A stretch of 11,996 nt of DNA from an uncultured Anaerolineales bacterium. Lineage in GTDB: Bacteria > Chloroflexota > Anaerolineae > Anaerolineales > Villigracilaceae. How positions within the stretch are numbered: the first letter of the stretch is position 1; the number at the start of each line of letters is the position of its first letter. The DNA lies in NCBI GenBank assembly GCA_937928015.1, contig CALFXA010000204.1:1-11996 (forward strand), read 5' to 3'. This document shows positions 1 through 5,193 of the stretch, one piece after another. Position numbers and translations under genes: made by a program. The notes beneath the pieces are model-generated. The model was given only the letters and a program-made list of their open reading frames with translations. It searched no databases and was not told where the DNA came from.

Positions 1-384
1 GGCAAGATCCGTTTCGTGTATCGAAACCTGCCGCTGACTTCCATCCACCCCGAGGCCTTCCCCGCCGCGGTGGCTTCGCTCTGCGCCCAGGACCAGAATG
101 CCTTCTGGCCCTTCTATGAGAAGTTATTCAGTGGCGCGGACCTCGGGCGGGACATTTACATCCAGTATGCCTCCCAACTGGGGCTGGATGTTCCCGCCTT
201 CAACGCCTGCCTAACCAGCAACAAACACGATAACGCCATCATGGACGACTCGGATTATGCGGTGTCCATCGGCGTAAGCTCCACCCCGACCTTCTTCGTT
301 AACGGATATCCGGTCGTGGGCGCGTATCCGCTCGAGTACTTCAAACAAGTCATCGACCAGGAACTGGCTGGCACGCTCCAGTAA
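1..384 (+). CDS. DsbA-family thioredoxin-fold protein (C-terminal part)
   Basis: The reading frame is open from base 1 to the TAA at 382-384, giving 127 residues. The gene starts before the window, so the N-terminal strand and the expected CxxC active site cannot be seen. The visible part fits DsbA/thioredoxin_4 proteins. It opens with the strand KIRFVYRNLPL followed by HPEA. It continues through a helical insert with an aromatic FWPFYEKLF stretch, then the cis-proline loop SSTPTFFVNG (around residues 90-99 of the fragment) and the closing YPLEYFKQVID helix. Such proteins act in the cell envelope as thiol oxidoreductases that form or shuffle disulfides. Some Gram-positive and Chloroflexota members are membrane-anchored. 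A hairpin follows the stop, so the gene is probably not co-transcribed with the kinase downstream. The family call is firm; oxidase versus isomerase role is not decidable without the CxxC. Confidence 0.85.
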   Translation, partial: GKIRFVYRNLPLTSIHPEAFPAAVASLCAQDQNAFWPFYEKLFSGADLGRDIYIQYASQLGLDVPAFNACLTSNKHDNAIMDDSDYAVSIGVSSTPTFFVNGYPVVGAYPLEYFKQVIDQELAGTLQ

Positions 385-390
385 AAATAC

Positions 391-424
391 TGAGACCCTA
401 AAGGCTCCCCCCTTTAGGGTCTCA
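391..424. terminator. Perfect 14-bp hairpin, terminator-like
   Basis: Arms 391-404 and 411-424 are exact reverse complements around a 6-base loop. It sits seven bases after the stop of the DsbA-like gene, so it probably ends that transcript. The plus strand carries no T-run after the stem (it reads AAAATG). The minus strand does (GTATTTTTAC), so the canonical intrinsic-terminator shape points leftward. Confidence 0.7.
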
Positions 425-460
425 AAATGAAATCTCAAATCCATTCTTGGAGGGAGCAAG

Positions 461-1126
461 ATGAAGAAATTTGTTGCCGTGGCAGGCAATATCGGCGTGG
501 GAAAGTCCACGTTGGTGAGTATGTTGTGCAATCATCTAGGGTGGGAGCCATTTTACGAACCGGTCAACGAGAACCCGTATCTTGCAGATTTCTATGCCGA
601 TATGAAGAGTTGGGCCTTCCACTCGCAGATCTACTTTCTCACACACCGGCTGCGATCTCATCTCAAATTGGCGCAGTGGTCCAGTTCCGTGATTCAGGAT
701 CGCAGTCTATACGAAGATGCGGAAATTTTTGCTCGGAACCTGTATGTACAAGGGCACATCTCCGCGCGCGACTACCGCACCTATCGCGAGTTGTACGAGA
801 CCGCCACGCAGTTCCTGCCGCCGCCCGACCTGGTGATCTACCTGCGGGCCTCGGTGCCAACCCTGCTCAAGCGCATCTCCAACCGCGGACGGGATTATGA
901 ACAGACCATCGCGCCCGAGTACCTGGAGAGTTTGAATACCTTGTACGAGGAATGGATCGATAATTTCACGGTCTGCCCGATGCTTTCGGTGCCCGCCGAC
1001 GATCTGGATTATGTGGCGCACCCCGGCCATCTGCGGCTGATCGTCAGCAAGGTGGAAGAGAAGCTGACCGGCAAGGACGAGGTGGTGTTCGAGCCCGAGG
1101 AAGTAGCCCGCGCCACGGAAGATTAG
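461..1126 (+). CDS. Deoxynucleoside kinase (dGK/dAK/dCK/TK2-like family)
   Basis: The 221-residue protein phosphorylates deoxynucleosides to deoxynucleoside monophosphates in the salvage pathway, in the cytoplasm. The P-loop GNIGVGKST is at residues 9-17. The conserved acidic EPVNENPYL segment (about 33-41) and the DRS motif with an acidic follow-up, DRSLYEDAEIF (80-90), contribute the catalytic base and substrate contacts. The arginine-rich LID is KRISNRGRDYEQ (137-148). The length matches the bacterial dGK/dAK group such as Bacillus Dgk and Dck. The start is fixed by a strong GGAGG at 449-453, seven bases before the ATG. The last 20 or so residues are acidic and look non-conserved. Whether it prefers deoxyguanosine, deoxyadenosine or deoxycytidine cannot be read from the sequence. 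The gene directly borders the putative replication origin. Confidence 0.92.
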   Translation: MKKFVAVAGNIGVGKSTLVSMLCNHLGWEPFYEPVNENPYLADFYADMKSWAFHSQIYFLTHRLRSHLKLAQWSSSVIQDRSLYEDAEIFARNLYVQGHISARDYRTYRELYETATQFLPPPDLVIYLRASVPTLLKRISNRGRDYEQTIAPEYLESLNTLYEEWIDNFTVCPMLSVPADDLDYVAHPGHLRLIVSKVEEKLTGKDEVVFEPEEVARATED

Positions 1127-1155
1127 CCAGGGTGCGTATAGAGATAGGATGCAGT

Positions 1156-1164
1156 CTATCCACA
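1156..1164 (+). promoter_or_regulatory. DnaA box 1 (CTATCCACA)
   Basis: One mismatch to TTATCCACA. It is followed by GGCC, as is box 9 at the other end of the region, and has the same orientation as box 9. Confidence 0.65.
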
Positions 1165-1218
1165 GGCCACATTTAGGACTGCTCCCGTCCCGACAAAGGA
1201 GAGCCGTTAACTCCAATC

Positions 1219-1227
1219 TGTGGATAA
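1219..1227 (-). promoter_or_regulatory. DnaA box 2 (TGTGGATAA, perfect)
   Basis: Exact consensus. It is the first of three same-orientation boxes starting at 1219, 1240 and 1260, about two helical turns apart. Confidence 0.85.
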
Positions 1228-1239
1228 GTTGCGGAAAAC

Positions 1240-1248
1240 TGTGGATAA
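1240..1248 (-). promoter_or_regulatory. DnaA box 3 (TGTGGATAA, perfect)
   Basis: Exact consensus, 21 bp start-to-start from box 2 and in the same orientation. Confidence 0.85.
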
Positions 1249-1259
1249 CAAGCTTCCTT

Positions 1260-1268
1260 TGTGGAGAA
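1260..1268 (-). promoter_or_regulatory. DnaA box 4 (TGTGGAGAA, one mismatch)
   Basis: One mismatch to consensus, 20 bp from box 3 and in the same orientation. The phasing supports it as a real lower-affinity site. Confidence 0.65.
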
Positions 1269-1307
1269 CTGGCTCAATTGTTCCAAAAATCGAGGGAAAC
1301 CGTCCAA

Positions 1308-1337
1308 AAAGAGCCCCCCATATTTGGGGGGTCCTTT
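1308..1337. terminator. Bidirectional terminator-like hairpin inside the origin region
   Basis: A core of six C (1314-1319) pairs with six G (1326-1331), extended by the A1320-T1325 pair. The flanking A-run and T-run also pair, with one mismatch and one G-T pair between them and the core. Plus-strand transcripts would end in CCTTTCTT; minus-strand transcripts would end in CTTTTTGG. It probably ends kinase-gene transcripts about 185 bases after the stop and separates the two DnaA-box groups. Confidence 0.7.
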
Positions 1338-1360
1338 CTTCCCTATCCAAGATATGGAAG

Positions 1361-1369
1361 TGTGGATAA
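1361..1369 (-). promoter_or_regulatory. DnaA box 5 (TGTGGATAA, perfect)
   Basis: Exact consensus. With box 6 it forms a second same-orientation pair spaced 20 bp apart. Confidence 0.85.
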
Positions 1370-1380
1370 GTCGCTGATTT

Positions 1381-1389
1381 TGTGGATAA
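1381..1389 (-). promoter_or_regulatory. DnaA box 6 (TGTGGATAA, perfect)
   Basis: Exact consensus, 20 bp from box 5. Confidence 0.85.
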
Positions 1390-1400
1390 TCTGTCCCGTT

Positions 1401-1423
1401 TCCTCCACAGGATTCCCTCCACA
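1401..1423 (+). promoter_or_regulatory. Two weak DnaA-box-like sites
   Basis: TCCTCCACA (1401-1409) and CCCTCCACA (1415-1423) each keep the TCCACA core but differ from TTATCCACA at two positions. Their orientation is opposite to boxes 5 and 6. The first starts 20 bp after box 6, continuing the phasing. Confidence 0.4.
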
Positions 1424-1517
1424 GGGTCAGTGGGGGTTGAAAACGGAATCAGCCCAAGGTGTGGGTGCGTCGGAACGAATCGGTCTGTATCTTGGGGTCG
1501 CCCCGGTTGTGTCCACA

Positions 1518-1526
1518 CTATCCACA
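1518..1526 (+). promoter_or_regulatory. DnaA box 9 (CTATCCACA), next to the unwinding element
   Basis: One mismatch to consensus. It lies directly before the GC spacer and trios and is oriented like the unwinding-proximal box of Bacillus oriC. A weaker TCCACA core ends at 1517, touching it. Confidence 0.75.
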
Positions 1527-1610
1527 GGGCCTACTACTGATTCTAAGAGTCTATATCCTACTAATATACTGCTTGAATATAGGATGGGATTCTTGTACAA
1601 TCTTCTTGAA
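1527..1610 (+). promoter_or_regulatory. GC spacer, DnaA-trio-like triplets and AT-rich unwinding element
   Basis: After box 9 comes GGGC (1527-1530). In phase follow CTA, CTA, CTG, ATT, CTA (1531-1545), then a stretch rich in TATA, CTA and AATA steps. DnaA-trios are repeats of 3'-(A/G)AT-5', read as CTA or TTA on this strand. Here three of the first five triplets fit. From 1531 to 1610 the A+T count is 54/80. Confidence 0.7.
1573..1601 (+). promoter_or_regulatory. Sigma-70-type promoter of spoVS
   Basis: The -35 element TTGAAT (1573-1578) and the -10 element TACAAT (1596-1601) are 17 bp apart, each one mismatch or two from consensus. Transcription would start near 1608, leaving a leader of about 35 bases before the spoVS ATG. 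The promoter lies inside the AT-rich part of the putative origin. Confidence 0.7.
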
Positions 1611-1642
1611 AGCCCCAACTCCAACTCATTGGGAGGCTCATT

Positions 1643-1903
1643 ATGGATATGATCAAAGTCTCTGCCAACTCCCGTACCGCTGCCGTCGCCGGGGCGATCG
1701 CAGGGGTCGTCCGTGAACACAAACGGGCGGAAGTGCAAGCCATCGGCGCGGGTGCCGTGAACCAGGCCATCAAGGCTTTGGTGCTGGCCACGGGATACCT
1801 GAAGAATGATGGCATCGAGGTGGTCTGCGTCCCCGAGTTCGTGGATGTGGAGATCGATGCGAAGGTGCGCACCGCCATCAAGTTGGTGGTAGAACCTCGC
1901 TAG
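1643..1903 (+). CDS. spoVS: SpoVS-family protein (Alba-superfamily nucleic-acid-binding fold)
   Basis: The protein has 86 residues, the normal family length. Hallmarks are the start MDMIKVSANSRTAAVAGAIA, the AEVQAIGAGAVNQAIKAL segment, and the ending FVDVEIDAKVRTAIKLVVEPR. In Bacillus subtilis SpoVS acts at stage V of sporulation and affects septation and spore-coat assembly. Homologs are widespread in non-sporulating Chloroflexota and Deinococcota, where the role is not settled. The fold suggests nucleic-acid binding. The start is supported by GGGAGG at 1631-1636, six bases before the ATG. A near-consensus promoter precedes it and a hairpin terminator follows, so it is transcribed alone. Its position flush against the putative oriC is its most suggestive feature. 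Confidence 0.95.
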   Translation: MDMIKVSANSRTAAVAGAIAGVVREHKRAEVQAIGAGAVNQAIKALVLATGYLKNDGIEVVCVPEFVDVEIDAKVRTAIKLVVEPR

Positions 1904-1908
1904 TTGAC

Positions 1909-1954
1909 TCCGCTTCAGAGGCCCGCCGCCGACCCCTGAAGCGGACCCGTTTTT
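1909..1954 (+). terminator. Intrinsic terminator after spoVS
   Basis: Arms 1909-1918 and 1936-1945 form a perfect 10-bp stem (TCCGCTTCAG with its complement) with a GC-rich loop. TTTTT follows at 1950-1954. It begins six bases after the spoVS stop. Confidence 0.85.
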
Positions 1955-1968
1955 GCGGCAGGGTGGTT

Positions 1969-1974
1969 TATAAT
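1969..1974 (+). promoter_or_regulatory. -10-like TATAAT upstream of the lamin-tail gene
   Basis: A perfect TATAAT lies 73 bases before the ATG at 2047. No good -35 is seen at 16-18 bp, so the promoter call is only moderate. Confidence 0.5.
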
Positions 1975-2046
1975 TCCGACAGGCTCTTATGCACAACGAG
2001 CCCGCCGTTATCTTCTTGTGTCCATTCCTATCCATGACTTGATTTG

Positions 2047-4653
2047 ATGCCCATGCACACGAACCGCTTTGCTCGTGGATTGTTGATTTCCCTGGTCCTG
2101 CTCAGCCTGTTGAGCGGGATGGTTGGCCCGCGGCTGACGCCCGTCCTGGCCGCGCCGCAGCAGCAGGCGGCGACGAACGTGGTCATCAGCGAGTTCCGCA
2201 CTTCGGGGCCTGGAGGTGGGACTGATGAGTTTGTCGAAATCTATAATCCCACAATTGCTCCGATTGACATTAGCGGATGGCAGATTTGGGGTTCGAATAG
2301 CTTGGGAAGCAATAATTCGCGAGCTACAGTTCCTGCACTTACCACCTTGCAAAGCGGGCAGTATTACCTTTTTGCTAATGGCGGCTATACAGGTTCAACG
2401 CCCGGTGACGTAACTTATAGTACAGGGATTACAGATGATGGCGGTATTGCTCTAAAAACGAATGGCGGAATCATTGTTGATCAGGTTGGAATGAGTTCTG
2501 GGTCTGTCTTTAAAGAGGGCACGATTCTTCCTCCACTATCTGGTAACGTAGATCAGAGTTATGAGCGTAAATTAGGTGGTGCTTCTGACAGTTGTGTTGA
2601 CACTGGGGATAATTCTTTAGATTTTTCTCTGATAACTCCAAGTGCCCCGCAGAACACCAGCAGTCCCTTGAGTCTTTGTGGCGCCCCACCTCCTCCTACG
2701 AATACTCCAACTAATACCAGTTCTCCGACCACTACTGGGACTCCCACGCTGAGTCCCACCGCTACTCTTACCTCTACTCCTGTCACATTTACAGCGACCA
2801 AGACTGCCACGATCACCAATACGCCCGTTGCGCCGCACGTTGTGATTAGTGAGGTCGCCTGGGGTGGGACGAAGGCATCTGGCCGTGACGAATGGATCGA
2901 GTTATATAATCCCACCGCTTCCCCTGTGGATTTGACCAATTGGCAGATTCTTGCTGATGGTGTATTGATTATTCCCTTGGAAAGTAAAGAAATCCCTGCG
3001 GGTGGCTTCTTTCTGATTGAGCGCGGGGATGATAACGTGGTTAAAAATGTCAACGCGGACCAGTTTCTCGTTTTTAGCCAATTATCCGATATAGGTGCAA
3101 TACTCACCCTTCTGAATGATAAGCGCGAGGTGATTGATACCGCTAACAAGGATGGTGGCGCTTGGCCCGCTGGTGGAAATACGGGTAATCGCCCCAGCAT
3201 GGAACGCATCATGTCTGGCGGACTGATTGTCCCTGATGGTCCCTTTGCCTGGGTCACAAATACAGGGGTGGGGAGATATGCTATCGATGCGGCCGGGAAT
3301 GATATCTACGGGACGCCTGGCAGAGCCAATTGGGCCTTCTCTGTCACCATTACCCCCACGGCTACAATTACTCCCACGCGGACCATCACTCCCACTGGGA
3401 CGAAGGCTACTCCTACCCCGACCACCACACCCACACTGGGGATTATCATCAATGAAGTCGCCTGGATGGGGACTGTAGCCTCTTCCAGTGATGAATGGAT
3501 TGAGTTATACAATCGCGGGTCATCCCCTGTGGATATGGATGGCTGGACACTTACGCTGCGATCTACTGTGGGGGGGGCTATTGCCGAGACAATTACGATT
3601 ACCGGGGCAGTCCCTGGCAATGATTACTATATTATCGCGCCCTCTGGCACATTCACGGATGTAATCATCGATCAGAATGCGTCTCCCGACCTTAACAATA
3701 ATGGAGACATTCTTGAATTGCGTGACGCGGATGGGATTCTAATCGATACTGCTAATGCGGATGGCGGCGCCTGGCCTGCTGGAATTGCCTCTCCCACGTA
3801 CGCCACGATGGAACGAGCTACCGTCGGTTCATTGGATTTTCCTCACAGTTGGTTCACTTATGCGGGAACACCCACTTCGAGCGACCCTCATGATCGAAAC
3901 AACAACCTTGTCAAAGGGACCCCGGGCAAGGCCAACTGGGCGATCTCCGTCACTGCCACTCCCACAAAAACGCCTATTGCAACCACGGTGCCCACCCGTA
4001 AGGGGGGCAGCACCGTGGTTGCCACACTTTCCGCCACGGTGGTGATCAATGAATTCATGCCGCGCGCGGGTTTCGACTGGAACCAGGATGGCAAGGTGGA
4101 TGTGTTCGACGAGTTCATCGAAATCGCCAACCTCGGCCCGGTGGACATCAGCCTGGGCGGTTGGAAACTGGACGACGCTGCCGGTCAGGGATCCAACCCC
4201 TACACATTGCCCGCCAAGACCCTCAAGCCCGGCGAACGGGTCGTGTACTACGCCTCGCAGACCAACATCCTGCTCAGCGACGGCGGTGACACCGTCCGCC
4301 TGCTCAATCCCAACAACGTAATCAAGGATGCGCGTTCGTACTCCATCGTCAAAGTCCCAGACGTGAGCTGGTGCCGCCTGCCCGACATCAACGGATCGTG
4401 GTACGCGGACTGCTTCCCCACCCCGAATCAGCGTAATTCGCGTACGGGGGAAGTCCCCGCCGCACCGCCCGGCACCGGGTTGGAAGAACCGCTCTGCCTC
4501 CTGCCCGATACCCTGCCCGAGCCCTTCCGCCAGGCGGAATGCAACGGCTTCGGCGTGGACATGTGGCAGTCCATGTACTGGGATGTCCTCGGCTGGTTCA
4601 AGGATTTCCTCGTCCCGCAAAACGACAGCAAGTGGGAAACCTTCGTGGAGTAA
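2047..4653 (+). CDS. Secreted protein with four lamin-tail domains and Thr/Pro-rich linkers
   Basis: The protein has 868 residues. An N-terminal signal peptide runs from the charged NRFAR through the hydrophobic GLLISLVLLSLLSG to a likely cleavage after VLAA. Four lamin-tail (LTD) domains follow at about residues 44-198, 265-431, 466-633 and 665-798. Each starts with a (V/I)I(S/N)E(F/V) strand and then (D)E(W/F)(I/V)E(L/I)(Y/A)N and a GW or NW turn. Linkers rich in TPT and TNT (about 214-262, 433-463, 635-663) separate them, as in extended cell-surface proteins. LTD4 carries an EF-hand-like loop at 677-689. The 70-residue tail ends without a membrane helix or sorting motif. LTD domains are immunoglobulin-like folds, often on secreted or surface proteins in bacteria; binding or scaffold roles are likely but unproven. 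ATG 2053 is an alternative start, and neither has a clear Shine-Dalgarno sequence. Codon use changes sharply inside the gene. Confidence 0.88.
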   Translation: MPMHTNRFARGLLISLVLLSLLSGMVGPRLTPVLAAPQQQAATNVVISEFRTSGPGGGTDEFVEIYNPTIAPIDISGWQIWGSNSLGSNNSRATVPALTTLQSGQYYLFANGGYTGSTPGDVTYSTGITDDGGIALKTNGGIIVDQVGMSSGSVFKEGTILPPLSGNVDQSYERKLGGASDSCVDTGDNSLDFSLITPSAPQNTSSPLSLCGAPPPPTNTPTNTSSPTTTGTPTLSPTATLTSTPVTFTATKTATITNTPVAPHVVISEVAWGGTKASGRDEWIELYNPTASPVDLTNWQILADGVLIIPLESKEIPAGGFFLIERGDDNVVKNVNADQFLVFSQLSDIGAILTLLNDKREVIDTANKDGGAWPAGGNTGNRPSMERIMSGGLIVPDGPFAWVTNTGVGRYAIDAAGNDIYGTPGRANWAFSVTITPTATITPTRTITPTGTKATPTPTTTPTLGIIINEVAWMGTVASSSDEWIELYNRGSSPVDMDGWTLTLRSTVGGAIAETITITGAVPGNDYYIIAPSGTFTDVIIDQNASPDLNNNGDILELRDADGILIDTANADGGAWPAGIASPTYATMERATVGSLDFPHSWFTYAGTPTSSDPHDRNNNLVKGTPGKANWAISVTATPTKTPIATTVPTRKGGSTVVATLSATVVINEFMPRAGFDWNQDGKVDVFDEFIEIANLGPVDISLGGWKLDDAAGQGSNPYTLPAKTLKPGERVVYYASQTNILLSDGGDTVRLLNPNNVIKDARSYSIVKVPDVSWCRLPDINGSWYADCFPTPNQRNSRTGEVPAAPPGTGLEEPLCLLPDTLPEPFRQAECNGFGVDMWQSMYWDVLGWFKDFLVPQNDSKWETFVE

Positions 4654-4659
4654 CAAGAC

Positions 4660-4697
4660 AAGTGGGGTGGACCTTGCAGGTCCACCCCACTTTATTT
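4660..4697 (+). terminator. Intrinsic terminator of the lamin-tail gene
   Basis: A perfect 14-bp stem (4660-4673 with 4679-4692) has a 5-base loop and is followed by TTTATTT. It starts seven bases after the stop. Confidence 0.85.
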
Positions 4698-4702
4698 ACA
4701 AA

Positions 4703-4729
4703 AAAGTCCCCGAGAAACTCGGGGACTTT
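4703..4729 (-). terminator. Intrinsic terminator of the RRM gene
   Basis: A perfect 12-bp stem (4703-4714 with 4718-4729) has an AAA loop. On the minus strand it continues into a run of T (complement of 4700-4705). It faces the preceding terminator and insulates two convergent genes. Confidence 0.85.
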
Positions 4730-4741
4730 CGCTTTCTAGAT

Positions 4742-5074
4742 TTAGTAATCGCGACGATTGCCGCCGCCGCGGTTTCCACCACGGCCGCCGAAGCCGCCAC
4801 GTCCACCGCCGCCGCCTTCGCCTTCTTCGCGGGGACGGGCGATGCTGACACGCAGGTCGCGTCCGCCCAGCTTCTTGCCGTTGGCCACATCAATGGCCTT
4901 CTGCGCTTCGGCTTCCGACGCCATCTCCACGAAGGCGAAACCCTTCGAGCGGCCCGTTTCACGGTCCTTGATGACGGCCACAGACGTGACGGCGCCCGCC
5001 TGTCCGAACAGGGCCTTCAATTCCTCTTCTGTGGTTGAATAAGCCAAATTTCCAACGTACAACCTAGTTCCCAT
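4742..5074 (-). CDS. RRM RNA-binding protein with Gly/Arg-rich tail
   Basis: This 110-residue protein has a single RNA recognition motif at residues 3-81. RNP2 is LYVGNL (5-10) and RNP1 is KGFAFVEM (44-51), both with the aromatic residues that stack on RNA bases. Residues 84-110 form a Gly/Arg-rich tail with FGGRGG and NRGGG segments, which typically adds non-specific RNA binding. This is the cyanobacterial Rbp / glycine-rich RNA-binding type, often cold- or stress-responsive. It probably acts as an RNA chaperone. The start is ATG at 5074, because the RRM begins immediately after it and AGGAG (5079-5083) precedes it. Longer in-frame starts upstream would add a non-conserved, transcribed-leader stretch. 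The gene has its own leader and terminator and is likely monocistronic. Confidence 0.94.
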   Translation of the reverse strand: MGTRLYVGNLAYSTTEEELKALFGQAGAVTSVAVIKDRETGRSKGFAFVEMASEAEAQKAIDVANGKKLGGRDLRVSIARPREEGEGGGGGRGGFGGRGGNRGGGNRRDY

Positions 5075-5193
5075 GGTACTCCTGGTGATTTGCCCGTTCT
5101 GCGGGCTGGAAAAGTGCAGGCGTCGGACCGCCTCGGAAAAGGACAAGCCAAACCCCTGTGACGATGCGCCGAGTATAACACACCCTTATTTTC
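5075..5193 (-). promoter_or_regulatory. Leader region of the RRM gene with -10 and hairpin
   Basis: On the minus strand a TATACT -10-like hexamer (5172-5177) lies about 100 bases before the start codon; no clear -35 is seen. The leader includes a small GCCCG/CGGGC hairpin at 5092-5106, nine bases before the AGGAG. A long leader is a known trait of cold-regulated RNA-binding protein genes, but here regulation is only inferred. Confidence 0.45.

Larger units (their letters stand above)
1127..1642. other. oriC: Candidate chromosomal replication origin (oriC)
   Basis: This 516-base intergenic region has no convincing gene. It holds four perfect TGTGGATAA DnaA boxes (1219, 1240, 1361, 1381) and three one-mismatch boxes (1156, 1260, 1518). 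Weaker ones occur at about 1401, 1415 and 1509. The rightmost strong box is followed by GGGC and then CTA-type triplets. After that comes a segment (1531-1610) that is 54/80 A+T by hand count, in otherwise GC-rich DNA. Boxes, GC spacer, trios and an AT-rich unwinding element in this order are the known architecture of bacterial oriC basal unwinding systems. A hairpin lies between the two box groups. dnaA and dnaN are not in the window, so assignment as the active origin is inferred from cis elements alone. A regulatory DnaA-titration site (datA/DARS-like) is the alternative. Confidence 0.82.

Noticed and set aside
1127..1642. The DnaA-box region considered as a plasmid iteron origin
   Set aside because: Repeats match the DnaA consensus rather than a replicon-specific iteron, no Rep protein gene is nearby, and neighbouring genes (tmk, pdxS, pdxT) are chromosomal.
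1149..1652. Open frames on both strands across the region between the kinase gene and spoVS
   Set aside because: They run through the DnaA boxes, hairpin and promoter, have no ribosome binding site and no recognisable protein features; the region is better explained as non-coding.
2686..4035. Thr/Pro linkers considered as DNA tandem repeats or CRISPR-like units
   Set aside because: They are low-complexity coding repeats (TPT/TNT) of irregular length without regular spacers.
5075..5146. Longer N-terminus for the RRM protein
   Set aside because: The RRM begins right after the ATG at 5074, which has its own AGGAG; the upstream part has the look of a leader with a hairpin.
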